Both the position numbers and the translations under genes were made by a program. 64,000 bases of DNA, taken from assembly GCA_024741835.1 (NCBI GenBank), contig JAENRP010000185.1, forward strand, positions 1-64,000, read 5' to 3'. This DNA comes from Diplocarpon mali. Lineage: Eukaryota > Ascomycota > Leotiomycetes > Helotiales > Drepanopezizaceae. Positions within the stretch are counted from its first letter, which is position 1, and each line of letters starts with the position of its first letter. The notes beneath the pieces were generated by a model. It ran no database searches and was not told where the DNA came from. It saw only the letters and a program-made list of their open reading frames with translations. Shown piece after piece: positions 21,409-32,032 of this stretch.

Positions 21409-23262
21409 TCAGTTTTCCTTCTTGGCATCGAAACCCTGTGTCGATGGCATCTCGAGTGAAAACAAAAACACGTGATTCTTATACTCATCACCCTCCTCTC
21501 CTTCCCTCACAATAGTAGCCTTGACGTCTTTCTTATCCTCGTCCTCGCCACTCTTCGCCTTCCAACCGTCACTCTTCTTCTGCTCGCCTAAAACACCATG
21601 GGTCTCTTCAAGACCCCACTCTCCATCCTCATTATACTCCCACATCAGCCTCAGCTCACCTCTGACAAGCGCCGTGCCCCAGAGCGCCGTCAAGACACCA
21701 GGGACCAAATACAACAGCGCAGGCTGCGCATGGTTGAAGATGTTCATCACAACAAGCGTGACGAGCATAGCGAGCACATAGCCCACAAGACTGGCCCTGA
21801 AGTAAACCTTTGGGAATCGAGCCCCATCCGCCTCGGTCACGTCGCCCTTGTTTGCGCGCCGAGTCCAAAATCTTTCGCCCCATCGACCAGTAGCTTCCAC
21901 GTACTCCGCTCTGACGTTTGTAAGCATGCCAGGTTCCTGAGATGGGATAGCAGGCTTGGTATCGATACGCTGTTTGCGGAGGTAGTGTAGATACAGGTCA
22001 AATCTCAGCGCGAGGGCCATGATGATTCCGGGGAGGACGATATCGCCGAGCCCGAGCATGCTACCGCGCTTGGGGCCAGGGAAGACTAGTTTGATGGGCA
22101 CTTCAAGCGTGGTGGCTACTGTTACCATCAGCGGTGTATAGAAGACCATTACAATGTCGTAGATGAAGAGGCCGATGAGAACAAGGGTGCCGGTCCAGAA
22201 GGTTGTGGGAGACATGAGTTGGAGTGTGCCATAGCAGAAAGCGAAGCCCATGAGGTTCGTGAGCCACCATTCTTTGCCTGCGTGGTATTTTAACTTCGGA
22301 ATCGGTTTGATGGATGATCGAGCGGGGGGTTTTTTACCATTCAAGTTATATGCTGCAATGGCAGCAACTCCAATCACAAGGCCAAGAACATCATTGAAAA
22401 ATACTTTGCTCTTAATGGATCCGACCCCTATTTTACAAATTCAGAACTTAGTTTTTCCGAGAGGGTAGAGATCGAGATCTCGGCTCACCATGAAGGTAGC
22501 CTTTAAAAACCCAGTGCTCTTTGGCAAGAGCACGAGTAGACCAGAGAAGCTTGTTGACAGGTCCAGGAAATTTGACGCTTGAAAAAAATCCCGGTAAAGG
22601 ATTGGTCTTATCCACGAAATGGCGATGGGTCTGAACTCTGCTTCTGTTGACTGATCCGGTCACCTGCTCACGGAGAAGAGGCTCGATGTAGTAGGTCTCC
22701 TTTCCATCAGACCATGCTGAAGGGAACCAGAATGACATGGTGACATTCATGTAATCCGTTACGAGCTTGCCGACGCCAAAGATACCAAGAGCTAGGCACC
22801 AGTCAGCATCTGCCACTAACCGCGTCTCTGAGTCGAAGGAGACAGACTAGAAAAGTAAATATTCAGAATCTTGTTCAGCAACTTCGGATCCTCAAGCCAC
22901 TTGATAAGCCAGTACAGTCCCCCGAGCGTGATACCCGCCACGATAGGGAAGAGTACAGCATCACTCGGCGTCAAACCCTCGATCTTGATTTCCTTCTCGC
23001 CTTTCTCCTCCTTACCATCCGGGCCAATTTTCTTCTTGGGTAACGCAGCAGAAGGCGGTCTCTTTAAGGAAGCGTGAGAGCCGATATAGATCGGGAAGAT
23101 GGCGGCTAGGATCAAGTGAAGATACATCTGGAGGAGCTCGCGGTGATGGTAGATGAGGTAGCTCCATTTGCCAACGAATTGGATTATAGAACTACCGTCC
23201 CCTTCTATGTGAGGAGAGAAGGTATCCATGGTTGTGGAAGTTGTGTTTGGGTCAGAGTTCAT
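21409..23262 (-). CDS. Signal peptide peptidase (intramembrane aspartyl protease)
   Basis: Three exons, 23262-22848, 22791-22489 and 22427-21409, give 578 residues. Introns: 56 bp (donor GTCTGT, branch CTGAC) and 61 bp (donor GTGAGC). The first was chosen because it yields KILNIYFSTLGIFGVGKLV, the expected second-helix region. A 29-bp alternative was rejected. Catalytic signatures are present: FIYDIVMVF (YD), MLGLGDIVLPG (GLGD) and QPALLYLVP (PAL-type motif), spread over about nine hydrophobic segments. The enzyme sits in the ER membrane and cleaves leftover signal peptides and some membrane proteins. In Aspergillus, homologues (SppA) act in hypoxia adaptation through SREBP processing, so a similar role is possible. 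The C-terminal 100 residues are charged and cytosolic. Residues of about 50-90 contain a charged insertion (KKKIGPDGKEEKGEKE). Confidence 0.93.
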
Positions 23263-23753
23263 GTTATATGTTCATCTAGATATGTAGCTGTAAACATGTG
23301 AGGCGTCAGCCTGATCGAGTGACTATGGGTCCTGTTTGGGACGAGGCCAGATCGCGTGCTTGTGATCCATCCAAGATCTATAATCCTCTCAAAGTATTGC
23401 GAAAAGCCGGTCTGCGAGTGGTAGATCTGGTTGGCAGAATCAAAATACGGCGAATAATCGCACATGGGAAAATGTGTCGGGGTATATATGGAGATATTCA
23501 GTTTATGACAGAAGCTATTGCTTTTGACAGGGATAATGCACGAGCCATGCAAGGCACGGAAGTTTTTTTGTTTTGTCAGCCTTGTCCCGGAAACTCAATA
23601 TCACCACCAACGCTCAGTCTGTGAACCAATGCGTGAGGTGAACATATAATATCGAAACCTGTAGATAATAAGAACTTCAGACTTGGAATTGAATATCAAT
23701 ATCCGACCTACAAATATATCAAGCTCTGGCTTCCGGCGCAAACAACTTTCAAT
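23263..23753. other. Divergent promoter region
   Basis: About 490 bp between signal peptide peptidase (minus) and cyclophilin (plus). A 108-codon plus frame at 23298-23624 overlaps a minus frame and shows no family resemblance; I treat it as chance. Confidence 0.55.
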
Positions 23754-24346
23754 ATGGCGACCAATGTCGCACTCGAAACCACAATGGTATATCCCAACCC
23801 TAGATGATGCTTCAGGAGCACACTAACCTGGCATCATAGGGCACAATCTTCGTCGAGCTATACTATGACCACGCACCCAAAGTCTTTTCCTCCCTGCCCC
23901 CTCCAGACCAACCCCTCACTAACCGCTCACAGACCTGCACAAACTTCTCCACGCACGTCTCGCGGGGGTACTACGATACACTCCTTTTCCACCGCATCAT
24001 CCCATCCTTCATGCTGCAGACGGGTGACCCGACAGGCACCGGCCGCGGCGGAACAAGTATCTATGGGGAGAAATTTGAAGACGAGATCTCAACCTCGCTG
24101 AAACACACTGGGGCGGGAATTCTGAGCATGGCGAACAGCGGGCCAAATACGAATGGCAGCCAGTTTTTTATTACTTTGGCACCGACGCCGTGGTTGGATG
24201 GGAAGCATACCATTTTTGGAAGGGTGACGAGGGGACTCGGCGTCGTAAAGAGGATGGGGCTGGTCAGGACGGGTGCGGAGGATAGGCCAGTTGAAGAGGT
24301 CAGGATTCTGAAGGCGAGGATTGTAAATGATGGCGAGGAAGCATGA
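23754..24346 (+). CDS. cyp1: PPIL1-type cyclophilin, peptidyl-prolyl cis-trans isomerase
   Basis: Three exons, 23754-23786, 23840-23881 and 23933-24346, give 162 residues, the usual length of single-domain PPIL1. Introns are 53 and 51 bp, both with CACTAACC branch points; the second has a weak GTCTTT donor. The protein starts [20 protein letters not shown]. It keeps the catalytic and cyclosporin-binding residues: [19 protein letters not shown] (catalytic R), [14 protein letters not shown] (Q and F), and [12 protein letters not shown] (W and H). PPIL1 is a spliceosome-associated prolyl isomerase acting with the SKIP/Prp45 protein. Ortholog assignment rests on length and on the absence of extra domains. 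Confidence 0.94.
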
Positions 24347-24576
24347 ATGCTTAGAACAGAGACGGGTGCGAATCGAGGCATGGATTTGCAGGTAAGGGTG
24401 AATTATCTCGAAATAAGCAAACCAGCTGTGGGGCATCTATTTGGCAAAAAATGGCTTGAGCCGAATCCTGTGATCGAAACAAAGAGGTCATCAGTCCAAG
24501 ATAAGTCATTATAATCCAGGAACTCCCCATCCCAGCCTATAGCCTAGTAATGAGCTCGCATGATTGATACATACTA

Positions 24577-25825
24577 TCAAGAAACCGTTCCCGGTAATCT
24601 CCAAGCGACCAAGTCCTCCCTAACATCAAACTCGTCCAATTCGTGTGCTTTTTTGGACCAGGGTCTGTCTCTTTCTGTTGATGAGCTTTCCGGAGAAGTG
24701 TCATTCAAATCCATTGTTGACTGTGGCGAAGGTCCAAGTGTCTCTCGGCTAGCCGAATGTTTATGCGCCGTCTTCGCAGTTCTCTTTCCAGTGACGGTAT
24801 TTTGCGAGGTTGTACTCTTAGAGCTTGCCGCAGAGTGTGATCTATGATGCCGTAGCCGCTGCTCTGCGTTATCCTCGTCCTCGTGTGTTATCCTAGGCGT
24901 AGATAAGTTGTCATTATGCTTCCAGCCATCCCCTCCATTGAAAATATCCTCCAAGCATTGGTCGGCAGGTAGCTCGTCCGCATGTGCCGCCCAGGATGCA
25001 GCTAGAGTCCGCCTATACATATCCTGAAGCTCGCCATGATCTCTGGATTTGCTTATGCTGGGCATATCTGCTCTGATTAGTATCCTTCTTTTTCTTCATC
25101 CAAAGCAAAAGAGACCCACGACCAATGTCATCCTGTTCTGCTTGCTCTCCCGCCATGATTCCAGCGATGCCCCCAAACACTGGGGCCGACTTGAGCGGCG
25201 GAGCTACATAATTTCTCTCTCCATCAATCTGCTTCATCAAGATCCCGATCCTCAGCGTACTGTTGATCTTGCTTTCCTGCATCAGATATCTCCTCACGAC
25301 TCCTTCTGCCCCATCCACGCCCAGTTCGCTCTCCTCCACATACTCGGACAAATTCAGTCTTAAAGATCCCAGCGTGATCTTCTCGCCTCTCATCCCGGTA
25401 ATGTTGTAGTTCTGCACAACCTCGAATTCGATGCTACATTCATGTAGATTATTATTTTTACCGATAGTAAGGCGTATTGGGATGGTTCTCGTGTAATCCC
25501 AGGAGACTTTATGCTCGTTTATGGGTGCCGGACTGGTCTTCCCACGGTGTTCGGCAGCGTTAGAGGCTGGGAGATGCCATTTCACGTAGCAAGCGCCGTT
25601 GACTAGAGGAACGTTGTTGAGGTCGATAATCTGCCTCGGTCAGCATCAATGCCACCATCGCCGGACCGAGAGATTGTACTCTAAGAGCAAGGTCGAATTT
25701 TGGCTGCACGAAACGTCAGTAAAAGATTGGCAAGCGCATATCGAGGGGTATGGAGGGGTTCGCGAATAAGCAGTGGAATGTTCACTGACCCGTCGAGCCT
25801 TGGATACTAGAATATTGGACAGCAT
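24577..25825 (-). CDS. NT-C2 (EEIG1/EHBP1-type) domain protein
   Basis: Four exons, 25825-25790, 25703-25680, 25630-25120 and 25067-24577, give 353 residues. Introns are 86, 49 and 52 bp. The third contains the near-perfect branch ATACTAATC; the second exon is only 24 bp. The N-terminus reads MLSNILVSKARR, then PKFDLALRIIDLNNVPLVNG and CYVKWHLP, which is the start of the N-terminal C2 (NT-C2) domain. It continues through HKVSWDYTRTIPIRLTIGKNN, CSIEFEVVQ, and GEKITLGSLRLNLSEYVE and ends near residue 190. NT-C2 domains bind membranes and act in endocytosis and cytoskeletal tethering. The last 160 residues are polar, rich in S, T, H and D, with no fold I recognise. Fungal family members are uncharacterised as far as I know. 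Confidence 0.88.
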
Positions 25826-26124
25826 CGTCAGTCTCGGATTCGTTGCGCACATTGTTGCTGCAGAGAAAACTCAAAGGAAACATGTTCACCTACTTAGCGG
25901 ATTCATTTTCGTCAGTACTGGTGCATTCAAGGCAGAGGAAGTCGCGATAAGAGATGTCACAACTCGGCTGTCTGTTTACAGGAGAGCAGATACCGGCAGC
26001 TAATTCATGCAAGGCTACCTTTCCCTACAATGGATGACGTAAGGAAGGTTTCGCTAGATTTTAAGTCACAGCAGCCTTCTCGGCGAACCTTCTGATCAGC
26101 AACATCGCATCTGCGTGTGAGGTG
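25826..26124. other. Short divergent promoter
   Basis: Only about 300 bp separates the start codons of the NT-C2 gene (minus) and TAD1 (plus), so the two probably share a bidirectional promoter. Confidence 0.6.
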
Positions 26125-27518
26125 ATGAACATCTCAGGTGATGAAGTCGCAGAGCTCGTCTTGAGAGAGTTCGATAAATGGCCTACGAAGAGAAGGCCTC
26201 TAGCTAGGAGCGATGGGATGAAAGAGTGGGTGCCACTGAGTGGAATTGTAGCTCAAGGTTTTTCCCTATGCAACCTCTGCAGATCACAAGGCTGACGACC
26301 TCATTAATTAGGAATGGGAAGCCTTAAATGCCTAGCAGCAGCGTATGTGTATTTGATACTATACACAATCTAGTATCTTCTGATATAATTTCAGGACTGG
26401 CATGAAGTGTCTTCCACAGAGCAAAATCGGCCAAGCTCAGGGAATTGTATTACACGACTGGCATGCTGAAATTCTTGCCATTCGCTCCTTCAACCGTTTT
26501 CTGCTCGAGGAATGCCATGAACTGGCATCTTCTGTGAAGAACGTATCAGATTACATTCGTCTCCGAAGCCCCAATGAAAGAACCGAGGCCCATTTTCAGC
26601 CTTTCGCGTTGAAGGAAGGAATCTCATTTCATATGTATTGCTCGGAAGCTCCATGTACCCTCGCCAGTCCGTTTCTCTACATCCGGCCCTCTAACAATCG
26701 TAGGTGGCGATGCGAGCATGGAACTGACCATGGCAGCCCAACAAGACTCAACGCCTTGGAATCTACCTTCAACAACAACTTCAAATAACCTACTCACTAC
26801 AGAATCAACCACCCTCCACGGCCGCGGGTTTTTCTCTGCGCTTGGTACGATTCGCCGCAAACCCTCGCGCCCAGATGCCCCGCCGACTCTATCCAAATCC
26901 TGCTCTGATAAAATCGCACTTAAACAATCGACCTCATTACTCTCATCCATCACCTCCCTACTGATCTCACCCAATAATGCTTATATTCATTCCCTAGTTC
27001 TCCCATCCACTCAGTACTCATCAGCTGCATGTACCCGAGCATTCTCGGATTCTGGACGACTATCCTCCCTCAAAGACAAAAAATGGTCAGGCGGATATGC
27101 CTTTCACCCTTTTAAGATCATTACTACGGAGAAAGAATTTCTATACAGCCGACGCCAACATTTGCATGCTGGAGAGAAGGTCATTCCCTCAAATATAGCA
27201 ACTTCTTGGACACCAAACCACAGTGATACTCTCGTCGGAGGAGGCATTCAAGGACGAAAGCAATTCTCTATCAAGGGCGCTAGTCGAGTCTGTAAACGCA
27301 GGAAATGGAGACTCGCTCTAGAAATCGCTCAGATGGCTTCTATCCAGGCTCCGAAGATTGAGAAAGAGCTAAGGAACAAGAGCTATGCTTTGGTAAAGCA
27401 GAGCGGCCTCCTGACTGGGAGGAGGGAGGTGAAGACAGACGTCAGATCCAGCGCTCTGAGTGGCTGGGTAAGGAACGAAGGGGGCGAGGACTGGGGTGTT
27501 GAAAATGTTGAAATATGA
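26125..27518 (+). CDS. TAD1: tRNA-specific adenosine deaminase (Tad1/ADAT1)
   Basis: Four exons, 26125-26257, 26312-26342, 26395-26654 and 26704-27518, give 412 residues. Introns are 49-54 bp, all phases close, and the second exon is only 31 bp. The adenosine deaminase domain is clear: GIVAQGMGSLKCL; the zinc and catalytic motif DWHAEILAIRSFNRFLLEEC (H, E); the second zinc cysteine in CSEAPCGGDASMEL, which spans the third intron; and the third in LSKSCSDKIA. The C-terminal part (QGRKQFSIKGASRVCKRRKW) completes the family fold. The enzyme converts A37 of tRNA-Ala to inosine. The usual GRGDPT loop appears as SRPDAPPTLSKSCSDK. A basic but otherwise unremarkable C-terminus ends GGEDWGVENVEI. Confidence 0.93.
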
Positions 27519-28935
27519 AGGCACTTCGTCCATGTCAATACCCCTTATTTCCTTCACACGCTTGCCCTCGAGATGTTGGCGAGAAGATAATATTTGTTCA
27601 GGATATGCTACTCGCAACATCTAATTTTGCTTGCACTAACGCCACGTCTATATTTGTACCTTCCATCCCATGCGTCCTCGCTTACCTACATCCGACGGGC
27701 TCAGGATTGGTTCATCCACAAGCCATATACGTAAAGAAAAGAGTTCTTAATGAAGACAGGGGATTCTTAAAGCTGTATATGATGCTGATGAATGCTGAGA
27801 CAAGGCTTGGAGTGGAGGGAAGCTAGGTCATAATTAAAAACACTCATACGCCTACCAAGCATAAAGCTACATATATATTCACTCTTTCCACGACTCCCTC
27901 CCAGGGAACATAGAAGCTTCTTGGTCCTCCCACTCTCACTCTCACTACGACTCCGATACATACATCCTACTGCCACCAACAAACCCCACCACCTCCATTC
28001 TCACCTCGCTTACCCTCGCCTCCCGGCTCACCCCTAGGTCCATTGACCACCGATGTAATACACAACAATCAGGGTCAAATCAGGCATAAGATTCAGATTT
28101 GAAACATAGATCTGAGCCCTAACTCAAAGTAACAGTGGCTAAACCACTGCGAAGAGCGAGACTGCGCGTAAACAATGTTTCCGCCCTTGTACTAAGCACC
28201 TTCCGACATCTGCTCCAGGTTGGAGGGTGTGATAGTTTTGTTCGCTTTTTTTTGTCGCGGTTCTTACTCGTCTTTATTTTAGTCTGGAGGAAATTTTCGT
28301 GATTTTCGCATTGCTCTTTTGCAAGGCGGCGTCTTAATATTTACTGTGTTTTTTAAGCGAGGTCTGAGATTTGAGGACACCGAGATTTTTGAAGACCGCG
28401 GGTCTCGAGCCCGGAATTGGGAGGTAAGACACGCGTTTTCTTTGCCCACGCGTGTTGAGCCAACAATTCTGGCAATTATTGAATTGTAAACAAAAGCAGC
28501 TTGCTTGCGAGGCGCCAAACTTGCCTATAGCGCACTGTAGGTTGTTTATCTGGTGGGCTGAATGACTTCTTGGAAAAATCTTCGTAGGAAACTGCAGATA
28601 TTGATCACGGTTATGGCAATCCACGAATCTATAACATATTCACTCGTCTAGGCGAGTGGATACGTGTCGCGATTGAGGCCTGCTTCGCAACCGGCCGAAA
28701 ATGAAAAGATGGCTCTGACTTCCATGACAGACGGCTGAACCTGTGTAACTTTTTACTGCACAAGCTATCGGGTCATCTATGAGATCGATTCCTCGGTCAA
28801 GGCTCTCCTACAATGCCCTGTAGAAATTACGCAGGAGGGTGAGGGAGAGAGCCAACATTTATTGAAATTCAATCGGAAACTTAAGTGCGAGTGTACAGTT
28901 TCCTCCCAGAATACAATTCAATATGTCCGGATTTT
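27519..28935. other. Convergent intergenic region, 1.4 kb
   Basis: Lies between two converging genes. The open frames present (for example 28279-28518 minus) overlap frames on the same strand and have no family match. No RNA gene was recognised. Confidence 0.55.
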
Positions 28936-31651
28936 TTAAGCATCTAACTTCAGCTTCTCCAGCAGCCTATCGATCTTCTCAAGCAGGACCTGGTAATTAA
29001 TCGCATCAGCGGCAAACTCATCACCCGCAGTCTCTCCATCAAGAGTTCTAATATCTCCCTTTACAAAGTGATTAGAAGCGGGATCCAAGACGATTACGTC
29101 AGTCTTAGAAGGGGTGCCTGTAGATATGGCCTCGTCTGAATTGTGTGAATCTTCTGGGTACGTTTGAGGTGTCTCAAAGTGCTTAGTCTCGGTGTCGTCC
29201 ATCATATCCTCAAGCCCCGAGTCCTCGAACCGTAAGCGGAAACGGTCTGAGAGGTAGTGGCGGATACTGCATGTTGTTAGCGAGCTAAAGATGGATGTTC
29301 AAAAGTGAAAGGACTTACTCGTCAAGTAATTCAATGGTATCTGTCTCCTGTCTGTTTTGGATCCTAGAAGCACTTTCTTTTATCAGAACTTCAAATTCTT
29401 CTTCGTCGATGTAGTCTTCGAGTCTAAATGCTAGGTATCTAGCGCTGAATTCTTCGAGACGCCGAACTTTGAGATCCCAGGCAGCTCGGATTACTAAGTC
29501 ACAGATTAGTTGGCCTTTCCTACTGGTTTTCAGAGGTTCCAGCGCTTCTGGTGTGGAGCCCAGAAGAAGCTTTCTAAAAGACTGGGGAGGAGAACCTACC
29601 ATCGTAAACATTGATTGGCTCGACCTCGACCTCTTGTCCGTGGCTATTCCCAAGATGCGTTCGATCGACAAGTGTTCCCCTTCCCATGCCAACCTAATTT
29701 TGCGGGTCAGTAACTCCAAGCATGAGATGGCTATTCATGTAAGGGAGGCAGAATTTCCTATAGTATTCCATCATTTCGAAACATTCACATGCCAAGACCA
29801 TAAATATCGATCTTACGAGCAGAATACTTCTGCCACAGCGAAATCCGACTGATTCCCTCGGAGATCGGAACCTAAGGTGTCTATGTATGTGAAATGGCAT
29901 AAAAACGACGTTAAAAAAGAGTATGATTACCGTGCTAATAACGGTGGCTGCTGTCGCCTTGAGCTTCTCGATCAGGAGCATATCGGCCACGAAAAGAACA
30001 TCCAGAGCAAGGTCAATTGGGATATGTGTCTGTTCGGTATAGATATAATTCAATACAATCTCAAGGACTTCTGGCGTGCAGTCGATCTAAGAAATTCAGC
30101 GACTTTCATAGTTGCAAGGACACTAGTTCAACAGTACCGTGATGATCTGTAGATATTCCGTAAGTTGCGCTTCCTTGAAAGAGGACGCAAACATAGCTTG
30201 GAAATACTCTGACCGCAACAACATTGCACGATGAGCTGGAAACAAAACTGATTTCCTTGACTTCCTCGTGGCTGATGGAGACCTCGAAACTGCGGCTGGG
30301 CCGATTGGTATACCGTTCACAGAACCAGAAGCGTTTCTCGTTTCCGGAACCTCTGGTGCAGAATCCGCTTCGTCCATGCCGTCTTCGTCTGCTCTGAGCA
30401 AAACATCTGCAAATATGCTGTTATCTCTCACCCATTTTACTTCTTGCGATCTTTTTTGGTCAATATGTATCTTATACTTTAGAACATTATTCCTGTACCA
30501 ATCTTCGATTTGATCTCGACCCCTGCTGACTTCGTCCTGACGTCTTTGTCGTACTATACGTCTATCGCTTCCAGCAACTTGAAAGTGATTAGCACCTTTA
30601 TTTCAAACTCGGCAGGAAACCGATTGTCTAGATCAAGATACATGGATATTGAACGAGGGGCATATCAAAAGCCTGGTTTTTTCGACATCTCACGTTACAT
30701 TGAAGACGTAATATTGATACTCACGTATGCCTTGCCACAACGAATCAATCTCCAGTTGTTTGCTCACTCTATCGATGCCTTTGAAAACCTCCTCTTCTGT
30801 GACTGAGCTTTGGCTGGTCAGTCCAAGGTCCGCAGGCACGTCTCCGAGATACAAGTATCGCAATGCGATGTGGAACGCTTCGGGCGGGATCGTGCTTGCT
30901 AATTTCCATGCAGTAGTTTCTGGGGATGTCGTGAACTTCTTAGAGAAGTATGGCGACCGCGCCGATAGGATAAACTTGTGAAGGTTCCACGTCTCAGAAC
31001 CAACGGCGAGGCAAATGTCTGAAGTCCTGGGGGTTTGGCGGGTAAGAAGTGCAGTGATGTGGGAGGCAAAAGGCTGGAGAGGATCGGTTCTCTTGGAGTA
31101 ATCATACTGTAGCAGTAGATTTCGTATTCTGTTGTTAAGGGCATTGTAGAGACATCTTTCCCCTTGGAAGGTATCTCGCTCGCAAAGAGCTCCTGCTTCG
31201 AGGAGGAATTGTACGACTTCGTAATGTCCGCAGAGGCTGGCCTTTTTCAAAGGTCAATATATGAAGCTCGAGGATGGAATTCCAGAGCTCTATGCTCCGA
31301 GCTGCGCCTTCATAGCCCCATTGGCAAGTCAGACATTGTTGCCACTCTTTTCATCCTGGGCCAGCCAAACTTGGTATTTATGTAATCAAACAATGGCAAA
31401 TGGTCTATGGGGCCTATAGGGAGGCTTACCAAAATCAGTGGAGTGTAATCAAATGTATCTCGGGCATTTATATTGACACCATTGGCGATGGCCTCTTGAC
31501 AGCTCTTCAAGTCTCCAATGCGGCAAGCATTGCAGAGCTTCTCAAAGTCAACACTGACATCAAGAGGGCTGTCATCCTTTAACACCCCATCCTTGATCAA
31601 TTGATGTTCGTCCTTGAGTCGAACTTCAAGATCTGCTTTTGGAAGCACCAT
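28936..31651 (-). CDS. Ankyrin-repeat and BTB/POZ domain protein (ABTB1-like)
   Basis: Seven exons give 636 residues: 31651-31430, 31241-30725, 30553-30138, 30086-29931, 29693-29600, 29493-29319, 29266-28936. All phases close. Introns range from 51 to 237 bp; those of 188, 171 and 237 bp are long for this window. The N-terminus has ankyrin repeats (LCNACRIGDLKSCQEAIANGVNINARDTF and the next unit ending HYEVVQFLLEAGA, here split by the first intron). Two BTB domains follow: one around DICLAVGSETWNLHKFILSARSPYF, a second around FADVLLR and FPAHRAMLLRSEYFQAMFASSF. After them come EVLEIVLNYIYTE and the C-terminal helical region VRRLEEFSARYLAFRLEDYI. This architecture matches ABTB1, which may act as a Cullin-3 substrate adaptor. 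The fourth intron is the least certain; it hides a short open stretch (about 29820-29875). Confidence 0.85.
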
Positions 31652-32032
31652 TATGAATCAGGTGATATGAGTCTGGGAGTGACATGAATGAGTTGAAAGG
31701 CCGAGTCAATTGAGTGCCATCGGGAGGCTGTCAACATTCTTATCATTCAAGTTAGCCTTGTCTGCTAGTCTTGTCCGTCTTTGATCACCGAGGCTGCCAA
31801 AGGCGGTGAGTGTCTGCCAAGATTCGTTGCTGTCCCAACGCAGTCGGCATCCAAACACAACACATTACGAACTTGGGGAGAACTAGTACTAGCACATCAA
31901 TGACAGGACACGACAAAACACGACGATAACCCATAATAACACAGCAATCTTCTACAGTACTACGCCTGTGCTCTTTCATGGCCTAGCTTCTTGACAAGGC
32001 AAACCACGACTCAGACTATCAATCTGGGAATT
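31652..32032. other. Divergent promoter region
   Basis: About 380 bp between the ankyrin/BTB gene (minus) and the NIMA-type kinase (plus). No coding feature seen. Confidence 0.6.

Noticed and set aside
22792..22820. A 29-bp intron in signal peptide peptidase
   Set aside because: It also restores the frame but is shorter than any credible fungal intron. The 56-bp choice (22792-22847) gives a better match to the family (NIYFSTLGIFGVG).
23298..23624. A 108-codon plus-strand frame between the protease and cyclophilin genes
   Set aside because: Lies in a divergent promoter, overlaps a minus-strand frame of similar length and matches nothing known.
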